From positions 1-11,931 of the forward strand of contig JBQTGY010000180.1 in the NCBI GenBank assembly GCA_052390415.1: a DNA stretch of 11,931 nucleotides, written 5' to 3'. The stretch comes from JANNWF01 sp052390415. GTDB taxonomy: Bacteria; Pseudomonadota; Gammaproteobacteria; Xanthomonadales; Xanthomonadaceae. This document shows positions 5,629-11,931 of the stretch, in pieces; within the stretch, counting starts at the first letter, position 1; every line of letters starts with the position of its first letter. The position numbers and the translations under genes are program-made. The notes under the pieces are model-generated. The model searched no databases, was not told the origin of the DNA, and worked only from the letters and a program-made list of their open reading frames with translations.

Positions 5629-7662
5629 ATGAGCACAACTACGGCGGGTGGCGGTCGCGAGCGGCGCGGCGCAATCAACTTCTTCATCGCGATCCTGTTG
5701 GTCGCGTTGGCGCTGTTGGGTGCGAACTTCTTTTTCCAGGCGCGCTACACCGCGCAAGAAAACGAGGCCCGAAATCGCATCGCTGAGATCCAGGTGCTCT
5801 CGCAGCAGATCGCCAAGTTCGCCCAGGAAGCGGCGTCTGGCGGCTTCGATGCGTTCATCGGATTGCGAGACACCAAAGACCGCATCCAGGTGGCAATTGC
5901 AGAATTGCAAGCCGGCGCACCCGAGGTCGGCATGCCCGGCTATCAAGACAACAGCGTCGTCGGTGAAGAGCTTGAGCGCTTGTCCGTCGTTTGGAAGAAC
6001 GTCGAACAGAACGCCGACCAGATTCTCAGCAGTGAGGCCACGGTCACCGAGCTCGCCGAGACCGCCGCCGACTTCTCGGCCAAGATTCCGCAGCTGCAAA
6101 CGCAGATGGACGAAGTGATTCGGGCGATGAGTGATGGCGGTGCCGCCAGTTCGCAGGTCTACATCGCGGCGCGTCAAATCGTGCTCGCCGACCGCATGTT
6201 GCGTTACGTCAGCCAGATCTTGCAGGGTGGTGCGGGTGCCATCTCGGCCGCCGACCGCTTCTCGCGTGAGGACTCGATCTTTGGCCAGGTGCTGGCCGGT
6301 TTGTTGGAAGGCAATGTCGAGCAAGGCATTCGGCGAGTTGAGGCGCCCGCCGCACGGCAGATTCTTGGTGACGTGTCGGGCGTTTACTCGGAGGTGCGCA
6401 CCAACGTCGAGGGCATTCTGGAAGCTTCGACCGAATTGTTCGAGGTGAAAGAAGCCTCTGATCAGATTTTCCAAGGTTCCAACGACTTGTTGGAGGGGGC
6501 GCGCAGCCTCAACGTCAGCTTTGGCACCTTGCCTGGCAAGCGCTGGTTCCCAAGTGTGCCGATTGGCGCGCTGGCGGGTGTGGTTGCGCTGCTCGGCATC
6601 GGCGGCTTGTTGACCACGTTGTATCGCGATCAACGCCGCCGTTTCCAGGTGTCTTCCGAGCTCAACCAACGTAACCAGGAGGCCATTCTGCGGTTGCTGG
6701 ACGAAATGGGCTCGTTGGCCGAAGGCGACCTGACCGTACGTGCGACAGTTACCGAAGACATTACCGGTGCAATCGCCGACTCCATCAACTTCGCTATCGA
6801 AGCGTTGCGATCACTGGTAACGACGATCAACGAGACCGCCGTGCAAGTGGCTGCCGCCGCCCAGGAAACGCAAGCCACAGCCATGCATCTGGCCGAGGCT
6901 GCCGAGCAACAGGCGCAACAGATCACCTCGGCATCGGCCGCGATCAATGAAATCGCGGTATCCATCGACGAGGTATCGAAGAACTCCGCCGAGTCGGCCG
7001 ACGTGGCGCAACGCTCGGTGCAGATCGCCGCCAAGGGTGCCGAAGTGGTGCGGCAGACCATTCAAGGCATGGACTCCATTCGCGACCAGATTCAGGAAAC
7101 TTCAAAGCGAATCAAACGACTGGGTGAAAGCTCGCAGGAAATCGGTTCCATCGTCGAACTGATTAACGACATCGCCGAACAGACCAACATTCTGGCGCTG
7201 AACGCCGCCATTCAAGCGGCATCCGCGGGTGAAGCAGGCCGCGGATTCGCGGTCGTGGCCGACGAAGTGCAGCGACTGGCGGAACGCGCCTCGAACGCGA
7301 CCAAGCGAATCGAAACGCTGGTGCAGACGATTCAGGCGGATACCAACGAGGCCGTGTCGTCGATGGAACAGACGACCGCCGAGGTGGTGGCCGGTGCCCG
7401 ACTCGCCGAGGACGCCGGTTTGGCGCTGGGTGAGATTGAAAAGGTGTCGAATGACTTGGCCGACTTGATTCAAAACATCTCCGAGGCGGCACGCCAGCAG
7501 TCAGCGGCGGCGACCAACATCTCGTCAACCATGAACGTCATTCAAGAAATCACCACCCAGACCTCGGTGGGTGCCAGCCAGACCGCGGAGTCGATCGGCA
7601 ACCTTGCTCAGCTCGCCGCTGACCTGCGCCGCTCGGTCGCCGACTTCAAACTGCCTAGCTGA
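5629..7662 (+). CDS. pilJ: PilJ, methyl-accepting chemoreceptor for type IV pili
   Basis: A 677-residue inner-membrane chemoreceptor of the Chp system. Topology: short basic N-terminus, first membrane helix (about 16-36), a helical periplasmic sensor of about 270 residues, second membrane helix (about 310-332), a HAMP-like segment (about 345-395, with SLAEGDLTVRATVTEDITGAI), and a long cytoplasmic signalling coiled coil to the C-terminus. The hairpin tip is unmistakable at about 515-547: IAEQTNILALNAAIQAA, then AGEAGRGFAVVADEV. Length is close to P. aeruginosa PilJ (about 680). In that species the periplasmic part responds to pilus or surface contact. The C-terminus ends in DFKLPS and lacks the NWETF-type tether used by some CheR enzymes, so PilK would have to act without it. 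The ATG at 5629 has a GAGG site (5617-5620) 8 bases upstream. Confidence 0.97.
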   Translation: MSTTTAGGGRERRGAINFFIAILLVALALLGANFFFQARYTAQENEARNRIAEIQVLSQQIAKFAQEAASGGFDAFIGLRDTKDRIQVAIAELQAGAPEVGMPGYQDNSVVGEELERLSVVWKNVEQNADQILSSEATVTELAETAADFSAKIPQLQTQMDEVIRAMSDGGAASSQVYIAARQIVLADRMLRYVSQILQGGAGAISAADRFSREDSIFGQVLAGLLEGNVEQGIRRVEAPAARQILGDVSGVYSEVRTNVEGILEASTELFEVKEASDQIFQGSNDLLEGARSLNVSFGTLPGKRWFPSVPIGALAGVVALLGIGGLLTTLYRDQRRRFQVSSELNQRNQEAILRLLDEMGSLAEGDLTVRATVTEDITGAIADSINFAIEALRSLVTTINETAVQVAAAAQETQATAMHLAEAAEQQAQQITSASAAINEIAVSIDEVSKNSAESADVAQRSVQIAAKGAEVVRQTIQGMDSIRDQIQETSKRIKRLGESSQEIGSIVELINDIAEQTNILALNAAIQAASAGEAGRGFAVVADEVQRLAERASNATKRIETLVQTIQADTNEAVSSMEQTTAEVVAGARLAEDAGLALGEIEKVSNDLADLIQNISEAARQQSAAATNISSTMNVIQEITTQTSVGASQTAESIGNLAQLAADLRRSVADFKLPS

Positions 7663-7696
7663 TTTTTCGACAGGGACCTAGAGACAGGTTAAGCAA

Positions 7697-8587
7697 ATGG
7701 CAATGGCCGTCAGCCGTGCATCTCGCGCGTCCACTCCGCCGCCCCCCATGGGCGATGCAGAGTTTGCGCGTTGGGTGAGGTTGCTCGAGGCGCGCACGGG
7801 CGTGACCGTGCCGCCTGAGCGCAAGCCATTTCTGGTCACCGGCCTGCGTCGTCGGATGCGCGAGACTGGTCACTCTGACTACAACAGCTATTACGAAGAC
7901 CTGCTGGACGGTGCGCGCGGAGCAATGGAGTGGGCGGCTCTGGTTGACCACCTCACGGTGCATGAGACCCACTTCTTCCGGCATCCACCTTCGCTCGCAT
8001 TGGTCAGAGATGACTGGTTGCCCAGGTGGATCAAGGAATCGCCGCCGGATCAGGTGCTGCATGCGCTGTCGGTCGGTTGCTCCACTGGCGAAGAGGCCTA
8101 CACCTTGGCGATGGTTCTGGACGACGCTCTGAGTGAGTGCAGTCCGCCGCGCCGGTTTGGCGTGACCGCGACGGATGTCAGTCAGCCAGCCTTGGCGTTG
8201 GCGCGTGCCGCGTTGTACCCGATCACTCGCTTGGACGAGATTCCGCTGCATTTCCGCGAGCGCACGGTTGAGCCCGAGGGCGATGAGAACTTCCGCATCA
8301 ACGAACGACTGCGTCGGCGGGTGGGATTCGCCTGCGTCAATTTGCTGCATGCCGCACGTGCGCCGCTACGCCAGCTCGACATCATTTACTGCCAGAACGT
8401 CCTGATTTATTTCGCCCGCGAACGCCGGGGCGAGCTGCTCGACGGTTTGGCACGTTTGCTCAGACCCAACGGCATGTTGGTACTCGGTCCAGGCGAAGTG
8501 ACCAACTGGACCCATCCGCAGCTCATCCGCACAGGCGGCCGCCAGACCTTGGCGTACCTGCGCACTTCGAAAGAGACCAGGGCATGA
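7697..8587 (+). CDS. pilK: PilK, CheR-type chemoreceptor glutamate methyltransferase
   Basis: A 296-residue S-adenosylmethionine-dependent methyltransferase expected to methylate glutamates on PilJ. The N-terminal CheR helical part (about 21-100) contains LVDHLTVHETHFFR (82-95), the counterpart of the usual LTxNETxFFR, here with His at the Asn position. The catalytic domain follows: SAM loop LSVGCSTGEEAYTLAM (124-139), acidic D160 in GVTATDVSQ, and YCQNVLIYF (231-239), the counterpart of CRNVLIYF. A Pro/Ala-rich tail (1-20) precedes the domain. The ATG at 7697 is used; another in-frame ATG two codons later is possible and the ribosome site is weak for both. It starts 34 bases after pilJ, and its TGA overlaps the chpA ATG (ATGA, 8584-8587), implying coupled translation. 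Confidence 0.94.
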   Translation: MAMAVSRASRASTPPPPMGDAEFARWVRLLEARTGVTVPPERKPFLVTGLRRRMRETGHSDYNSYYEDLLDGARGAMEWAALVDHLTVHETHFFRHPPSLALVRDDWLPRWIKESPPDQVLHALSVGCSTGEEAYTLAMVLDDALSECSPPRRFGVTATDVSQPALALARAALYPITRLDEIPLHFRERTVEPEGDENFRINERLRRRVGFACVNLLHAARAPLRQLDIIYCQNVLIYFARERRGELLDGLARLLRPNGMLVLGPGEVTNWTHPQLIRTGGRQTLAYLRTSKETRA

Positions 8588-11500
8588 GGTTGCAAGACAA
8601 CATCGACTTCACCACCCTGACTTGGGTCAAGGGCGAGCTCGACGAGACGCTGAAGCAGGCTCGACATGCGCTGGAAGCGTACGTCGAAGATCCGGCCGAC
8701 GTCAGCCAAATGCGCTTCTGCGCAACCTATTTGCACCAAGTGCAAGGCACCTTGCGCATGGTCGAACTCTACGGAGCCGCGATGGCGACCGAAGAGATGG
8801 AACAGCTGGCTACTGCGTTGCTGGGCGATCAGGTGCGCGACCGTGACGACGCCTATGCGGTATTGATGCGCGGCATAGTCCAGCTTCCTGACTACCTGGA
8901 GCGACTGCAGGGCGGGCACAAGGACATTCCCATCGTCCTGCTTCCGCTGGTTAACGAATTGCGTGTGGCTCGCGGTGAACAAGCCTTGGTGGAAAGCGCT
9001 TTATTCACCCCCGATTTGTCGCGCCCTTTGCCGCCGACTGCGCGTGGTCCCGCCAGGCCGCTAGCCGAAGCCGAACTGCGTCGTCAGGCCGAGCCACTGC
9101 GTGTGCAGTTCCAGATGGCCTTGTTGCAATGGTTCCGGAATAACGATCCTGATGCGCAACTCGGCAAACTGACGCACGTCTGCGACACCCTCATTGCGAT
9201 CACGCATGAGGAAGAGGCGCGGCGCTTGTTCTGGGTGGCCGCCGGGGTCATCGAAGCGTTGCGCGCGAGGGCTTTCGAGCCCTCGGCACCCCTCAAACAA
9301 GCGATCGGCAAAGTCGAACGCGAAATCAAGCGACTGTGCGACGCCGGTGAGATCGGCTTCCGCGTCGATCCACCACGCGAACTGACCCGTGCGCTGCTGT
9401 ATTACGTGGCCCACGCGCCGGCTGATCATGGTCGTTTGGGTGAGTTGCGGCATATCTTCGATCTCGACGCGCTGGTGCCGACCAACGAGGAGTTGGAGCA
9501 CGCGCGCGGCAGCATGACGGGTCACAATCGGGCGCTGCTTTCGACCGTTGGCGCGGCAATCAAGGACGATCTGCTGAGGGTCAAAGACGCCCTCGATCTG
9601 CACATGCGTAGCCGCACCGCAGATGCCACCAGTCTGGGTGCTCAGATAGAAATATTGGACCGCGTCGGCGATACCCTGGGTATGTTGGGACTCGGCGTTC
9701 CACGCCGTGTGGTCAACGAACAACGTCAGCTGCTGCAGCAAGTCGTTGCCGGTGGTCGGGCTGCCGATGAAGCGACCTTGCTGGATGTTGCAGGTGCCTT
9801 GCTCTACGTGGAAGCATCGCTGGACGATCAGGTGCAGCATTTGGGTTCTTCGGGTCGCAGTGGCGAAGAGTCCGATGCGCGCGCGCTGCCGCAAGCGGAG
9901 TCTCGCAAGGTGTTGGACGCGCTGGTGCAGGAAGCGCAGGCGAACTTTGCGCAGGCCAAACAGTGTTTTGTTGCATTTATCGAGAGCAACTGGGACCACG
10001 CACAGCTTGCTGATGTGCCGCGTTTGCTGGAAGAAGTCGCCGGTGCGTTGCGAATTCTCGAACTGGACGAACCACCGCGTTACCTCGAGTCCGTACGTCG
10101 CTTCACAGCCGTCGAGTTGCTCGAGCGGAAGCGAGTCCCGAACGGACCGCAAATGGACACCCTGGCTGATGTGCTCGCCAGTTTGGAGTACTACCTTGAG
10201 GCCTTGCGCGAGCAGCGCTCAGGGCGTGAACGGATTCTCGAGACAACGCGGATCAGCCTTGAGCGCCTTGGTTACTGGCCGATTCCCGAGTACCGAGTTG
10301 CCGCAGTTTCCGCGCCCGTGGTCGCGACGGCGTCCGAGCCGACCCTGATGAGCAATGCAGCTGGCGATTCGGCAGCGGTACCAGTCGCTCCGCCCGCCGT
10401 CGAAGAAATTGTCGTTGATGAGCGCGTTGATGCGGTTGATGCACCAACCGCTCCAGAGTCGATGGACATCGAACTCAGCATTCCAGAGACGGCACTGATC
10501 GAGGCTGTCTCCGCTATTCCTGTGGCGGTCGTATCGACGGTGGTCACTGAAAACCAGCTTGGATTCTTCATGCCTGGTTTCGAGGACACCGGGGAGGACA
10601 TCGATGAGGAGATTCGCGAGGTCTTCGTCGAAGAAGTACAGGAAGAGATCAGTAATCTTGGCGATCTGTTGCCTGATTGGCACCGAGATCCGACCAGCGT
10701 CGAGACGTTGAAACCGATCCGGCGCGTCTTTCATACCCTCAAGGGAAGTGGCCGCTTGGTTGGCGCTTTGACCCTCGGCGAGTTCAGCTGGAAGGTCGAA
10801 AGCATGCTGAACCGCGTGCTGGATCGCACGATTGAGCCGTGGCCCGAAGTGGTCGATTTGGTAAATGCGGCCTATCGTGTGCTGCCCGAATTGTTGACTT
10901 CACTTCGCGGCGAGCCAACGCGTCAGGTCGATCTCGAGGGCATCAAGAGTATTGCCGACCGTTTGGCCGCTGGTGAGCGCGTGGCCTACGTCGCTCCCAG
11001 CATCGCCGTAACGTCGTTGCCGACCGTCGAAGCAGCACCAGAAAGCATCGAGACGGAAACGGCGGATCTGGTCGAGACAGCCCGCGTCGATGAAGCGACG
11101 TGGAGTGACGTGCCGACCGAAACTACGCTGGCAACCGATGCAGCAGCGGAAACCGCAGTTGCAACTGAAATTGCGTCACCGGGCACCCCGTTCGTCATCG
11201 ACAGTGTCCTGTTCGAGATCCTGACCACCGAAGTCGCTGGTCACTTGGAAACTCTGGACGCCTACATCGCTGCGTGTGGCCGCGGCGCCACCGAGGTCAA
11301 CGAACTCGTGTTGCGCGCTGTGCACACGATGAGTGGTGCCTTCGCGATGACCGAAGTGCCGCACATCGGGGAAGTTGTGGGGCCGTTGGAAAGCTATATC
11401 AAACGGCTACTTGCGAGAGGCGAATCGCCCTCGCGCGAAGGCGTGGAAGTGATCGCCGAAGCTGCAAACGCGGTGCGGCAATTGCTCCATGGCTTGAACG

Positions 11501-11898
11501 CTGACCACCCCAGTGCGCCGGCTTTCCCCGTGCTGGCAGAGCGCGTCGCCGGGCTGCGCGACACGTTGCCGGAACCTCTCGGGCCGTTGTTGCCTTTGCA
11601 TGCGGATACGGCCGACGAGCGAGCGGAATCGGCACAGGTCGAGCGGCTCGAGGCGGAACGTGTCGAAGCCGCGCGCGTTGAAGCCGAGCGCGTGGAAGCC
11701 GCGCGCGTCGAAGTCGAACGCGTTGAAGCCGCGCGTGCAGAAGCCGAGCGCGCCGAAGCCAAACGTGCCGAGGCCGAACGCTTGGAAGCCGTGCGTGTCG
11801 AAGCCGAACGAGTTGAAGCCGAGCGTGTTGAGGCCGAGCGTCTGGAAGCCGAGCGAGAAGAAGCAGAACGTGTCGAATCCGAACGTGTTGACGCCTAG
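8584..11898 (+). CDS. chpA: ChpA N-terminal part (CheA-like hub), frame closed early by TAG
   Basis: This is the N-terminal portion of ChpA, the large hybrid histidine kinase of the pilus chemosensory system. The opening residues WVKGELDETLKQARHALEAY match the family start. Parts in order: a helical ChpA/FimL-like region (1 to about 570) with an HPt-like H51-Q-V-Q-G; an Ala/Pro/Val/Glu-rich linker (about 575-660); a canonical phosphotransfer (HPt) domain (about 672-770) with H717 in VFHTLKGSGR; a second acidic linker; another HPt-like domain (about 880-950) with H914-T-M-S-G; and a 17-copy ERVEA-type pentad tract (1020-1104). The frame then meets TAG at 11896. Family members typically exceed 2000 residues and carry further HPt, ATPase, CheW and receiver domains; none is present in these 1104. 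It may be a nonsense-disrupted gene, the first half of a split gene, or a sequencing artefact. The start overlaps the pilK stop. Confidence 0.85.
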   Translation: MRLQDNIDFTTLTWVKGELDETLKQARHALEAYVEDPADVSQMRFCATYLHQVQGTLRMVELYGAAMATEEMEQLATALLGDQVRDRDDAYAVLMRGIVQLPDYLERLQGGHKDIPIVLLPLVNELRVARGEQALVESALFTPDLSRPLPPTARGPARPLAEAELRRQAEPLRVQFQMALLQWFRNNDPDAQLGKLTHVCDTLIAITHEEEARRLFWVAAGVIEALRARAFEPSAPLKQAIGKVEREIKRLCDAGEIGFRVDPPRELTRALLYYVAHAPADHGRLGELRHIFDLDALVPTNEELEHARGSMTGHNRALLSTVGAAIKDDLLRVKDALDLHMRSRTADATSLGAQIEILDRVGDTLGMLGLGVPRRVVNEQRQLLQQVVAGGRAADEATLLDVAGALLYVEASLDDQVQHLGSSGRSGEESDARALPQAESRKVLDALVQEAQANFAQAKQCFVAFIESNWDHAQLADVPRLLEEVAGALRILELDEPPRYLESVRRFTAVELLERKRVPNGPQMDTLADVLASLEYYLEALREQRSGRERILETTRISLERLGYWPIPEYRVAAVSAPVVATASEPTLMSNAAGDSAAVPVAPPAVEEIVVDERVDAVDAPTAPESMDIELSIPETALIEAVSAIPVAVVSTVVTENQLGFFMPGFEDTGEDIDEEIREVFVEEVQEEISNLGDLLPDWHRDPTSVETLKPIRRVFHTLKGSGRLVGALTLGEFSWKVESMLNRVLDRTIEPWPEVVDLVNAAYRVLPELLTSLRGEPTRQVDLEGIKSIADRLAAGERVAYVAPSIAVTSLPTVEAAPESIETETADLVETARVDEATWSDVPTETTLATDAAAETAVATEIASPGTPFVIDSVLFEILTTEVAGHLETLDAYIAACGRGATEVNELVLRAVHTMSGAFAMTEVPHIGEVVGPLESYIKRLLARGESPSREGVEVIAEAANAVRQLLHGLNADHPSAPAFPVLAERVAGLRDTLPEPLGPLLPLHADTADERAESAQVERLEAERVEAARVEAERVEAARVEVERVEAARAEAERAEAKRAEAERLEAVRVEAERVEAERVEAERLEAEREEAERVESERVDA
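11641..11895 (+). repeat. 17 tandem 15-base units encoding ERVEA-type pentapeptides
   Basis: Seventeen consecutive in-frame 15-base units inside chpA encode variants of Glu-Arg-Val-Glu-Ala. Position 2 is always Arg and position 4 is Glu in all but the last unit (Asp). Position 1 varies among Glu, Ala, Lys and Val, and position 3 among Val, Leu, Ala and Glu. Codons for the same residue differ freely between units (GAA/GAG, four Arg codons, GTC/GTT/GTG), so the repeat is conserved at the protein level more than at the DNA level. Arg2 to Glu1 of the next unit (i to i+4) and Glu4 to Arg2 of the next (i to i+3) could form salt bridges, as in charged single alpha-helix linkers. Confidence 0.9.
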
Positions 11899-11931
11899 AC
11901 ACTCGAAAAAGACCGTCACGAACCAGAGAGT
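11899..11931 (+). other. In-frame continuation past the chpA TAG to window edge
   Basis: These 33 bases have no stop in the chpA frame and read TLEKDRHEPES. Counting the TAG as position 1 of a pentad, Leu and Glu fall at positions 3 and 4, Asp-Arg at 1 and 2 of the next, Glu at 4, and Glu at 1 again. This keeps the phase and charge of the preceding repeat. The other two frames read mixed basic sequence with no such pattern. No start codon in the chpA frame and no ribosome site is visible here. Eleven open codons are expected by chance more often than not, so the argument rests on phase and composition. Confidence 0.45.

Noticed and set aside
5608..6669. 353-codon open frame on the minus strand across pilJ
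   Set aside because: It is antisense to the clear PilJ reading frame, is His/Arg/Leu-rich with no recognisable family motif, and is typical of shadow frames in G+C-rich genes.
9061..10152. 363-codon open frame on the minus strand across chpA
   Set aside because: Antisense to conserved ChpA sequence, no known motif and no ribosome site or operon context; a composition shadow.
11407..11919. Minus-strand frame with a Gly-Phe-rich pentad repeat resembling a structural protein
   Set aside because: The repeat is the antisense reading of the ERVEA units in chpA. The 15-base period forces any frame to look repetitive.
1..11931. CRISPR array, prophage, insertion sequence, tRNA or rRNA
   Set aside because: No spaced direct repeats, transposase or integrase coding, terminal repeats or recognisable RNA gene was seen anywhere in the window.

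Overview
The window comes from a G+C-rich gammaproteobacterium, most likely of the Xanthomonadales/Lysobacterales or a close relative. The evidence is the gene content and order: a glutathione synthetase operon read leftward, back to back with a type IV pilus chemosensory (Chp/Pil-Chp) operon read rightward. The same divergent arrangement (pyrB, ruvX, yqgE, tonB3, gshB / pilG, pilH, pilI, pilJ, pilK, chpA) is known from Pseudomonas aeruginosa. Here no pyrR lies between ruvX and pyrB. The family-level assignment is an inference; there is no rRNA or other phylogenetic marker in the window.

Left half, minus strand (1-3868): gshB, tonB, yqgE, ruvX and pyrB (pyrB runs off the left edge). Two junctions overlap by 4 bases in a GTGA arrangement (gshB/tonB at 2921-2924, ruvX/pyrB at 953-956) and the other gaps are 43 and 24 bases, so this reads as one transcription unit. 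Three of the five genes use GTG or TTG starts.

Middle (3869-4199): a 331-base divergent intergenic region. It holds a REP-like GC-rich hairpin element, candidate promoters in both directions, and a compact pair of overlapping inverted repeats placed on the best pilG promoter candidate.

Right half, plus strand (4200-11931): pilG and pilH (CheY-like regulators), pilI (CheW-like adaptor), pilJ (methyl-accepting chemoreceptor), pilK (CheR-like methyltransferase) and chpA (CheA-like histidine kinase hub). Together they should sense surface or pilus state and steer pilus extension and retraction. PilJ signals through PilI to ChpA, ChpA phosphorylates PilG and PilH, and PilK methylates PilJ. The tonB gene across the intergenic region corresponds in position to P. 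aeruginosa tonB3, which is itself tied to twitching motility.

The standout observation is at the right end. The chpA frame closes at an in-frame TAG (11896-11898) after only 1104 codons, before any kinase, CheW or receiver domain. It closes inside or just after a 17-copy pentapeptide (ERVEA-type) repeat whose phase and charge pattern appear to persist in the same frame past the stop. The window ends 33 bases later, so whether chpA is broken, split, read through or mis-sequenced cannot be decided here. I found no wholly new system; the rest is a recognisable, conserved chromosomal region.
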